A stretch of 64,000 bases of DNA. It comes from Luteibacter sp. Sphag1AF. GTDB taxonomy: Bacteria > Pseudomonadota > Gammaproteobacteria > Xanthomonadales > Rhodanobacteraceae. Below the pieces are notes generated by a model that was not told the DNA's origin, did not search any database, and was given only the letters and a program-made list of their open reading frames with translations. A program made the position numbers and the translations under genes. Below are positions 1 through 6,882 of this stretch, piece after piece. The first letter of the stretch is position 1. Every line of letters starts with the position of its first letter. Where the stretch lies: positions 1 to 64,000 of the forward strand of contig NZ_JACHYH010000006.1 in assembly GCF_014192715.1 (NCBI RefSeq). The letters are read 5' to 3'.

Positions 1-530
1 ACCGTGCTGGCGTCGATGAAGGTCGGCACCACGATGGGCGCAAGCAGTTTGGGATTGTCGCTGCCACTGCCCGGATCGGGATCTCCGGGAATATCAACCT
101 TCACCCGGATGGTGCTTGGGAAAGACGCCGTCTCCGTGCCCACCGCGTTGCGCTGGATGTAGTAGTACGTCTTCACGCCGTTGCCGTGCTGAAGAATGAT
201 CCGCCCGTCGATCTGCACATACACGAGGCCGGAGGTGGTCTCCTGAATCGTCACCACCCCCACCAGCTCCCCCGTCGAATCCCAGTACACGCTGACCGAA
301 TCGGCCGGCGCCAGGGGCGTGGTGAAGCGACCGGTCTGCACCAGGATCTTCGGATACTCACCGCTCAGGTGGGTGGCGTTGATGCCACCGAACGGCGCGA
401 CTTCCGGCATCGTGGGCGCGGGCCACTCCAGCGGTGACGGCGGTGCGGCCGGTGCGGTGAACACCAGTTTGGCCATGCCGTGCTCTGTGCCGGGCAAGGT
501 GACGTGAGACGACTTGGGCAGGTCAGACAT
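1..530 (-). CDS. Ig-like repeat protein, N-terminal part (cut by window edge)
   Basis: The reading frame runs from an ATG at 530 off the left edge, so only about 176 residues are visible. It begins MSDLPKSSHV and contains the blocks WPAPTMPEV, PFGGINATHLS, PKILVQTGRFTTPLAP and TIQETTSG, which recur near the N-terminus of the three tandem paralogs at 6883-15005. At the edge it enters a second module (KLLAPIVVPTFIDAST), matching the start of Ig-like module 2 in those paralogs. The ATG is chosen because the preceding CAGGAGCCTGCC leader is the same as in the paralogs. No Sec or Tat signal is visible. Function is unknown; it is a fourth full-size member, assuming it continues like the others. Confidence 0.85.
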   Translation of the reverse strand, partial: MSDLPKSSHVTLPGTEHGMAKLVFTAPAAPPSPLEWPAPTMPEVAPFGGINATHLSGEYPKILVQTGRFTTPLAPADSVSVYWDSTGELVGVVTIQETTSGLVYVQIDGRIILQHGNGVKTYYYIQRNAVGTETASFPSTIRVKVDIPGDPDPGSGSDNPKLLAPIVVPTFIDAST

Positions 531-602
531 GGGCAGGCTCCTGACAGGGTCGCTACGCACCGCGCACTCACGCAAAAGGCGCGTATCAATAAGAAGGAAA
601 CA
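531..602 (-). promoter_or_regulatory. shared leader of the Ig-like family (copy for the gene ending at the left edge)
   Basis: Read on the minus strand this region has TTATTGATACG, then GTGAGTGCGCGGTGCGTAGC, then CAGGAGCCTGCC directly before the ATG. The same order of blocks precedes the four other family genes. CAGGAG is the ribosome binding site; the function of the remaining conserved block is not known. Confidence 0.6.
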
Positions 603-671
603 TCAGCAAGCGCGCAGAGATGGCACCCGCGCAATGCACGGAGATGTCACTGCCACGATGCGTGACGTGCA

Positions 672-701
672 CACCACCGGAGCTTGCTATCTCCGGTGGT
701 G
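672..701 (-). terminator. hairpin downstream of the stand-alone C-terminal-domain gene
   Basis: An 11-bp perfect stem (CACCACCGGAG and its complement) with an 8-nt loop lies 39 bp past the stop of the 740-1207 gene. No T-run follows, so intrinsic termination is plausible but not certain. Confidence 0.5.
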
Positions 702-739
702 CTGGCGTGATCGCAGGCCATTCGGCTGACTGCGCCCTG

Positions 740-1207
740 TCAAGGAAAGAGAAGGAAGTTGTCCAGAAACCCAAAGGGCCTGACCAGTTCCAGATAGGCA
801 ATCCTCTTTCCTTCAGGGGCCGTCAAAGTAATTTTTCCGCTTTCAAAATCACCTTCGATCAACACGGCGGCGAGCTGCTTGCCGTCGCTGTCAAACGCAG
901 CTGCCATGGCTGGATCGGGGGTGGGGGTGGGCGGCAAGTGGAACAAGCCAAACTCCACCTGGCTGCACGTACTCTTGAATGCAAAGCGCAGCCTTGTGGC
1001 GCGCGGGAAACTGAAGGCTCCCGTCGAAAGGCAGAAGTTCTGGACAAATTCTTCGTTCATCCCCGGCACTTTAAAAATGGCCACTGCGCCATTGGCGGGG
1101 GTCAGCACGGATACCGTCAACAAGGGCGTCTCAAGCGGCTTTTCCACGTTGATGATGGTTGCGTCGTCAATACCTTTTTCAAAATCCTCAAGCGCGGGCT
1201 CAGACAC
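740..1207 (-). CDS. stand-alone C-terminal-domain protein of the Ig-like repeat family
   Basis: This 155-residue protein starts at a GTG (VSEPALEDFEKG) placed after the same CAGGAGCCTGCCC leader as the large family members. It has no Ig-like modules. It follows the pattern of the last ~140 residues of the tandem paralogs: a Cys followed by an alternating hydrophobic strand (CSQVEFGL), AAAFDSDGKQL, a TLTAPEGKRI strand and a final FLDNFLLFP, compared with VAYDDSGSV, FSASEGRKLV and RFDNVSITY in the first tandem paralog. The fold is probably a beta-sandwich of the carbohydrate-binding/galactose-binding type (inference). No signal peptide is seen. Function is unknown. It may be an independently expressed tip domain or a donor cassette for the large genes. 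Confidence 0.75.
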   Translation of the reverse strand: MSEPALEDFEKGIDDATIINVEKPLETPLLTVSVLTPANGAVAIFKVPGMNEEFVQNFCLSTGAFSFPRATRLRFAFKSTCSQVEFGLFHLPPTPTPDPAMAAAFDSDGKQLAAVLIEGDFESGKITLTAPEGKRIAYLELVRPFGFLDNFLLFP

Positions 1208-1376
1208 GGGCAGGCTCCTGGCAGGGTCGCTACGCACCGCGCACTCACGCAACAGGCACGTACCGAGGAAAAGGAAACAGCGGCACGATCAGCGGTAACA
1301 ATGCCATCACCACGGGTCGAACCCTGATCCTACTCAGCCCATCACATCGCGCCAGTCGGCCATCGGTTGTAGGCGC
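1208..1376 (-). promoter_or_regulatory. full-length shared leader of the Ig-like family
   Basis: On the minus strand it runs from GCGCCTACAACCGATGG through GCTGAGTAGGATCAGGG, a small GGGTTCGACCC palindrome, ACCGCTGATC, GTGCCTGTTGCGTG and GGTGCGTAGC to the CAGGAG ribosome binding site. The same sequence of blocks occurs at 6718-6882 and 12260-12425. It probably holds the promoter and 5' untranslated region; no start site can be fixed from sequence. Confidence 0.6.
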
Positions 1377-1698
1377 GGACAGGGCAGCCAAGCCCACCTC
1401 GCTGCGGCAACGCCATGCCAGCCGAGAACGGACACACTTCATGCCGGAGCGTCCAACCATGTGGCGCGCCTACAACCAACAGCCGACTGGTATGGCGTCA
1501 TCACATGCGTAGCATCACGACGGCAGAGTGACGCGCAAGCCGTCACGTTGAATCCAACGCGATGTCGCTTCGCGCGCCTCACCATCCCGTGCGTTGCGCA
1601 ACTTACATAGCGTGCCGCTTCACTCTGCCAACCCTCTTGATCGAGAGGTTCTCCCTAACTGGCTCGCCCTGTCGGCCAGACGATGACTGGAGCAACGC
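1208..1698. other. intergenic region between divergent genes
   Basis: This 491-bp stretch has no credible gene. It holds the leader of the minus-strand 740-1207 gene, and an inverted partial copy of the leader's distal block (GCGCCTACAACC at 1466-1477 against its complement ending at 1376). At its right end is the 5' region of the gene at 1699, with a TGGAGCAACGC ribosome binding site. Confidence 0.6.
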
Positions 1699-3879
1699 AT
1701 GAATCCCACCAGTAAGGCTGCCACCGATTCAACCGCCGCCCCTACCGCGCCACCACCCGCCAAAGTCCGGTCGAGGCCCATCTACCGTCCGGGTGCACTG
1801 CTACGTGCCAACGCAAAGCAAGCCGGCAAAGCAAAGCGCGCCGGCAACGAGCCCCTCGTCGAGCTGCTGCCGGTATTTGGGCCAGAGTTCCTCGCTGTCG
1901 ATCCACCGGAGGGGCCGCTTGGCGACAATCTCCTGAACAGCGATACCGCCACCATGGACATTCCTGTGGCCGTGCAGCTTCACGGCAGTGCAACGCCAGG
2001 CGACAGATACAACCTGCGCGTGAACAAAGTCCTGGTTGATCCGACATATGCCCTCACCCCGGCAGATGTCGCCCGGGGAACGATCACGCTGCCGTTGCCC
2101 GCTTCGCTGCGCGCCGACGAAGGCACGTACGATTTGGACATACAGTACTTGCCGCCTCGTGCTGGCACGCCAAGGTTTGGCCCGCCCACAACATTCATCG
2201 TCGACAAGACGCCGCCCGCCGGCGAACTGCGTCCCGGCGCCCCCGGCGGCTTTGACGGACGCCTGAACGATGGCCTCACGCAGGAGCTGCTTACTCAGCT
2301 TGGCGGCGTGATCGTCGCATCGCTTCCCGCCTACGGAAGCGGTGGCCCCGGGCAAATGGCGGCAGGCGACGAGGTGACTCCTTACGTGAACACCATCCCC
2401 GGCACGCCGTTCGTGATTACCGCGGCGCAGGCAGGCAGCAGTCCCAGCATCCTCATGGAATTTACCGAGGCGCAGATCAAGGCCGCAGGCGATGGTCCGG
2501 CGGACTTCTACTACACGGTGCGGGATCGCGCAGGATGGATCTCCAAGCCCTCGTTCCCCCACATGATCGACATATACCTCAATGCCTCCATTACGGACCT
2601 GGTGGCGCCCATCGTCCCTGCGTACACCAGCGGGCTGGTGATTCTGGAGGAGGAAGCACGCACCGGCGTACTGGTAACCATACCGGCACACGTCAAGGTG
2701 CTTGCGGGATATTCGGTGGTGGTCATCTGGAATGGCCGCCGGCAGCCGGCTGTGCGCGTCCAGGTCGACAACACTGCGTTTGACGTGGTGGTGCCCTATG
2801 CCGAGATCGTGTTGGGCAACGGCGGGCAGGACATCGCGAACTTCGATGTAATCTATGAAGTGCTGTCAAGCAACATTACCATCGGCACGTCGCCGCCCGC
2901 GCGGGTCCGGACCAACCTGGAACTGCCTGGCGGCGAAGATCCGGACACGGGCACGCCGTGGCACGACAACCTCCATCCTGCCGTCGTGCATGGCAACTCG
3001 GGCACAGCCAATGTCATCACCCCGGAAGATTCGTTGCTTCCGGCCATCATTACTATCCCGTTCGACGGTGTGGACAGTACGGCTGTGTTCAAGGCCGGTG
3101 ACGAGATCGTCGTCCGCTGGAACATGACAGTCATCGCCGACACCAAGACTGTTACGGCGGCTGATGTCGCTGCCGGCGCGGACTTCCTCCTGACTATTAC
3201 ATCGGCCGAGATCCAGGCGGCCGGAAGCGACCCGGCACTGCCGGTGACCTATACCGTCAGGCGCCTGGTGCAACCGCCCACCGGCTACAACACCTCGTAT
3301 TCGCCGGTGCAGCTGGTGAACGTGCAGAGCCTGGGCGACGTGCCCGGCGGCGGCGATCCGCTTCCGTTTGCGTTGTCTCTGGATGAGACTTATGACCTGG
3401 GCTTGGGTCCGGACTACCGCTTCGTGGACTGGTTCTACATTCCGGGCGGCATTCGCCTTGAATTGCCGCACTACGCCAACAAGGCGGTCGGCGACGTGAT
3501 CACGGTTTACTACACTGCAACCGAAGTGGGGTTCCAGGACGACTGGCCGGGCATCGGCGGCCCGTTGCCGGGTCTTGAACTGACGCAGCCAGCAACGTTT
3601 ACCGTGGGTCCCGACGAAGTCGACACGTCATCGTACTTCCAACTGCCCGAGTACTGCCTCAGGCCGTTGGTGACCCTGAAGTGCACGGGCACGATCAAGT
3701 GGAGCGCCAGGAATGCGCATGGCACCGCGAACTCGCTCGAAATGTATCTGTTCGTGGACAATCGGCCGGGCGGCCCAGGCTCAAGAAGCGGTGCATCGAA
3801 GGGCGATACCAAAGGGAAGTATCAGGGACTTCTGGAAGAGTTCGGCCGCATGCTGCGGAAACTGATTGCTAGCGACTAA
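1699..3879 (+). CDS. Ig-like multi-module protein of unknown function
   Basis: The 726-residue product starts at the ATG after TGGAGCAACGC. A low-complexity Ala/Pro/Lys-rich head (about residues 1-50) is followed by four or five beta-rich modules of about 100-120 residues, beginning near 50, 205, 305, 425 and 550. Each has the pattern of a hydrophobic strand, a GDEV/GDVI-type turn and a YTV or YEV strand (FYYTVRDRAGW, VTYTVRRLV, VIYEVLSS). The C-terminus is basic (GRMLRKLIASD). There is no signal peptide, lipobox, RTX repeat or LPXTG. The modules resemble those of the neighbouring family in general build only, and its leader is different. Function is unknown. Confidence 0.85.
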   Translation: MNPTSKAATDSTAAPTAPPPAKVRSRPIYRPGALLRANAKQAGKAKRAGNEPLVELLPVFGPEFLAVDPPEGPLGDNLLNSDTATMDIPVAVQLHGSATPGDRYNLRVNKVLVDPTYALTPADVARGTITLPLPASLRADEGTYDLDIQYLPPRAGTPRFGPPTTFIVDKTPPAGELRPGAPGGFDGRLNDGLTQELLTQLGGVIVASLPAYGSGGPGQMAAGDEVTPYVNTIPGTPFVITAAQAGSSPSILMEFTEAQIKAAGDGPADFYYTVRDRAGWISKPSFPHMIDIYLNASITDLVAPIVPAYTSGLVILEEEARTGVLVTIPAHVKVLAGYSVVVIWNGRRQPAVRVQVDNTAFDVVVPYAEIVLGNGGQDIANFDVIYEVLSSNITIGTSPPARVRTNLELPGGEDPDTGTPWHDNLHPAVVHGNSGTANVITPEDSLLPAIITIPFDGVDSTAVFKAGDEIVVRWNMTVIADTKTVTAADVAAGADFLLTITSAEIQAAGSDPALPVTYTVRRLVQPPTGYNTSYSPVQLVNVQSLGDVPGGGDPLPFALSLDETYDLGLGPDYRFVDWFYIPGGIRLELPHYANKAVGDVITVYYTATEVGFQDDWPGIGGPLPGLELTQPATFTVGPDEVDTSSYFQLPEYCLRPLVTLKCTGTIKWSARNAHGTANSLEMYLFVDNRPGGPGSRSGASKGDTKGKYQGLLEEFGRMLRKLIASD

Positions 3880-3899
3880 GCATTCAGCACGTTGCACGC

Positions 3900-3931
3900 A
3901 GGAAGGGGCGCCATGGCGCCCCTTCCTTTTT
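3900..3931 (+). terminator. Rho-independent terminator
   Basis: GGAAGGGGCGCC, a 2-nt loop, its perfect complement and a TTTTT run lie 21 bp after the 1699-3879 gene. The T-run favours the plus strand. The stem also separates this gene from the convergent autotransporter gene. Confidence 0.9.
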
Positions 3932-3950
3932 CTCATCATGCGTCATGTCG

Positions 3951-6545
3951 TCAGAACGAATAACGCAGCCCCATGTTGGCCGACCAGCCGCGTGCACCGA
4001 AGCCGCCGAGCTGTCCCTGGTAGTTGCCTTCGCCATACAGCGAGAGGCGCGACGTGATCTTGCTGGTGATGCCCGCACCCACGCGATAGCCACTACCCGC
4101 CTTGCCCGAGGTGAACTGATCCTGCACACCCCACTGCGTGCTCGCCACGTTCACCTGCGTGTCGCCACCGAAGGTGCGGGTGAGGTCCACACGAAGGTAA
4201 GGCGCGAACTTCGGCGATTCGCTGTAGGTCAGGAGAGCACCCGCGCGGACAGAGGTCTGCGAGGTGTCGCCCAGCTTCACGTCCAGACCATCCACATCAC
4301 GGAAGTTGTCGAAGCTCAGCGTCTGCTGCTGCACCTGCACCTGCGGCTCCAGTGTCCAGTTCGTGCCGATGGCAAACGGACGTCCGGCTTCCACCGAGAT
4401 AATCCGTCCGCTCGCGCGGACTTTCGCCACGTCCGAACCGCGCAGGTCGGTGCTTATGTTGCCGCTGTAGCGCGAGCCACTGAGCACGCCGTCCACATAC
4501 CAGCCATTGTCAGCCTGCCAGGTGATCCACGCGCTCACGCCATTGCTGGTGTAACGCGCACGGCTCGCACCATCGGCCGCTTTGGGCGTGACTCGCGTGG
4601 TGCCGTTGTCCAGCGCCCAGCCAGCGCGCAGCGTGCCGCTGTCGCCCACGGCTGCGAGGACGCTGCCACCGACCTGCAACGCATTGCTCTGCTGGTCGAA
4701 GTCGTAGCCGAAGTGGGTGAAGCCGACGTTCGACGTGTAACGCTGCTGGCCACCCAGAACACGCGCAAACACTTCGCCGCCAAGGCCATCGTCCGGCTTC
4801 GAGCCACGGATGTCGCCCAGACGCTGATGCAGCGAGTCGACCATCAGGTTGCCGTAGGACAGCAGGGCCGTGGGCGCCACGATGTACGAAGGCACCTGCG
4901 GCACCACTGCCGGGCGCTCGCCGGGCTCGGGGCCCGGACCCGGGCCCGCGCACGTACCGTCTTCCTCGCAGGGGTCCGGGCCAGGGCCGGGGCCAGGACC
5001 TTCGCCCTCGCCTTCGCCTTCGCAACCGTTCTCGCACACATACTTGTTGCCGATGCGGTAGTCCCAGTTGAGACCGCCGGTCAGCAGGTTCTGTGCCGGA
5101 TCGGTTTCGCCCGGGCCGAACGCCTGCAACACGTACTGCCACGGACCTGCCGCGACATAGCCGCCACGCAGCGCAAACGCATCAGCGCGCGACGTTCCCG
5201 CAACCTGCACCAGCGAAATGCCTTCGTGGGCTTCGATGATGCCGTTCTCGTTCAGATCGGTAAGCGCACCCGCGCCGGTAGGCGTCACGTCGAGCAGCGT
5301 GGTGCCGGTCGTGGTGACATTGCCTTCGATCAGCAGACGGTCGGTATTCTGATTGGACAGCAGACCACCGCTGGAAAGCTCGGTATGCAGGCCAACCACG
5401 CCGCCGCTTCCGGCGAAGTCACCGGCAACGTTCAGCGCGCGATTCATGCCCGGTGCGAACTGTACCGTGCCGCCGTCCAGGCTGAGCGAGCTGATGGAGG
5501 TCGAATCAGTCAGGGTGAGTACCGAATTGCTGCCCACGCCAAGGTTGCGGACACCACTCAGCTGACCGGTCAGGGTCGCCGAATTCTGCAACGTAACGTC
5601 CGCGGTGCTGGTGGCGTCAGCCACGATGTTGCCGGACAGCGAGCTGTTGTCCACGGTGAAATTCGCGACGCTTCCGTTACTGACATCAAGCAGCGTGCCA
5701 TTGCTGGCCACCAGCGAGGCACCGTTGGCGACCGAGATGGTTGCCGATACCGGCGAGTCGTTATCGTTGTAGCGGGTTACCAGGATGGCGCTGCCATCGC
5801 GGCCTTCCACGCGCGAGTTGTCGATGATGAGGTCGGTGTGCGTGAGATCGGTCGAATTGGGATCGGCCTCGATGGCAATACCGTCCGCGGCGCCGACCAC
5901 GTTGCTTTGTGTCGTGATTGTGGTACTGCCGCCGCGCAGGAATGCGCCGTAGCCGGGCAGATTATTGGTGCCGCCGGTGGTGCCTTCCACGTAGGTGTTC
6001 GACAGATGGACCTGGGCACCCTTCGTGGTCTCGATGCCGCTTCCTGCGCCCACGATAGTGCTGTCGGCCACGGTTGCCGAGGCTGTGATCTGCGAGGCAT
6101 CGGCAACGATGCTCTGCACGACCAGGGCAGCACGATCCGTCGAGGTCAGCGTCGAGTTGGTGATGGACGCACTGCTGTCTTCCAGGATCATGGCGGCATT
6201 GTTCGAGGCAGTGACATTGGCACCATTGAGCGTGGCGGTGCTGCCAGCAAACATCAGGACGCCATTCGCGCCAGTGATGGTGCCACCCGCGCTCATGTCC
6301 AGATGGGAGTCCTGCAACGTGGCTTCGCCGGTTGTGGTGAACTGCTCGTAGATCAGGGTTCCCTTGTTGACGACCAGGTAACTGCGGCCATTGCCGGCAT
6401 ACACGGACTGGCCGTCAATGACCTCGATGGCCGCCATGGCGGGACCGGCCACGGCACATGCCAGCGCAATGTGTGCTGAAAGCACAGCTTTGCGATATCG
6501 CTTGTCGCGCGGCAACGACCGCGCCTGGGTGTTGATGATGGACAT
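3951..6545 (-). CDS. type Va autotransporter
   Basis: The 864-residue product starts at the ATG at 6545, preceded by CAGGAGAG. A long signal peptide (about residues 1-38, basic RDKRYRKA then a hydrophobic stretch ending PAMA) targets it to Sec. The passenger (about 39-500) is a pertactin-like beta-helix full of short Ser/Thr/Asn/Val repeats (SITNSTLTSTDR, GSAILVTRYN). A linker at about 500-550 is unusual: two close Cys pairs (CENGC, CEEDGTC) flank GEGEGEG and PGPGPGPDP runs. The last ~280 residues form the outer-membrane beta-barrel (GGEVFARVLGG onward), ending in the canonical aromatic GLRYSF. The likely role is adhesion or another surface function; the substrate is unknown. No catalytic protease motif was seen. 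Confidence 0.93.
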   Translation of the reverse strand: MSIINTQARSLPRDKRYRKAVLSAHIALACAVAGPAMAAIEVIDGQSVYAGNGRSYLVVNKGTLIYEQFTTTGEATLQDSHLDMSAGGTITGANGVLMFAGSTATLNGANVTASNNAAMILEDSSASITNSTLTSTDRAALVVQSIVADASQITASATVADSTIVGAGSGIETTKGAQVHLSNTYVEGTTGGTNNLPGYGAFLRGGSTTITTQSNVVGAADGIAIEADPNSTDLTHTDLIIDNSRVEGRDGSAILVTRYNDNDSPVSATISVANGASLVASNGTLLDVSNGSVANFTVDNSSLSGNIVADATSTADVTLQNSATLTGQLSGVRNLGVGSNSVLTLTDSTSISSLSLDGGTVQFAPGMNRALNVAGDFAGSGGVVGLHTELSSGGLLSNQNTDRLLIEGNVTTTGTTLLDVTPTGAGALTDLNENGIIEAHEGISLVQVAGTSRADAFALRGGYVAAGPWQYVLQAFGPGETDPAQNLLTGGLNWDYRIGNKYVCENGCEGEGEGEGPGPGPGPDPCEEDGTCAGPGPGPEPGERPAVVPQVPSYIVAPTALLSYGNLMVDSLHQRLGDIRGSKPDDGLGGEVFARVLGGQQRYTSNVGFTHFGYDFDQQSNALQVGGSVLAAVGDSGTLRAGWALDNGTTRVTPKAADGASRARYTSNGVSAWITWQADNGWYVDGVLSGSRYSGNISTDLRGSDVAKVRASGRIISVEAGRPFAIGTNWTLEPQVQVQQQTLSFDNFRDVDGLDVKLGDTSQTSVRAGALLTYSESPKFAPYLRVDLTRTFGGDTQVNVASTQWGVQDQFTSGKAGSGYRVGAGITSKITSRLSLYGEGNYQGQLGGFGARGWSANMGLRYSF

Positions 6546-6612
6546 ATTGAAACTCTCCTGGGACGAAAAGGGGTCACTCCGGGGGAGTTGCGGCAAGCCG
6601 ACCGCTCACGCG

Positions 6613-6634
6613 TCAACCGGAGGCTTCCGGTTGA
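6613..6634 (-). promoter_or_regulatory. hairpin in the autotransporter 5' region
   Basis: TCAACCGGA and its perfect complement enclose a 4-nt loop, about 70 bp upstream of the autotransporter start codon. It could be a 5'-UTR hairpin or an operator; neither can be decided here. Confidence 0.4.
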
Positions 6635-6717
6635 GCACGTGTGAGTGCCCGTGGGTTGAAGATATTTCTCATTAAAACCCCGGGGACTCGTTGGCAAAAT
6701 CGACGAAGTCCTAAATG

Positions 6718-6882
6718 GCGCCTACAACTGATGGCTGACTGGCGGGGGGCAAGGGGCTGAGTAGGATCAGGGTTCGACCCGCAGGTGATATCCGATCACC
6801 GCTGATCATTTCACTGCTTCCTATTTGATGCGTGCCTGTTGCATGCGTGCACGGTGCGTAGCAACCCTGCCAGGAGCCTGCC
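6718..6882 (+). promoter_or_regulatory. full-length shared leader of the Ig-like family
   Basis: The same block order as at 1208-1376 is found here: GCGCCTACAACTGATGG, GCTGAGTAGGATCAGGG, GGGTTCGACCC, CACCGCTGATC, TGCCTGTTGCATG, GGTGCGTAGC and the CAGGAG ribosome binding site. Confidence 0.6.

Larger units (their letters stand above)
6546..6882. other. intergenic region between autotransporter and first tandem paralog
   Basis: No gene is seen in this 337-bp stretch. It contains the divergent 5' regions: on the left the autotransporter leader with a 9-bp hairpin at 6613-6634, on the right the shared Ig-family leader from 6718. Confidence 0.6.

Noticed and set aside
1315-1325. GGGTTCGACCC in the shared leader taken as a tRNA T-arm
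   Set aside because: The 5-bp stem plus 7-nt loop of a T-arm is not formed and no acceptor or anticodon arms are found; it is only a short palindrome.
3945-6479. 844-codon open frame opposite the autotransporter gene
   Set aside because: It is antisense to a clear autotransporter with signal and barrel, has no domain pattern, and long antisense frames are common at this GC content.
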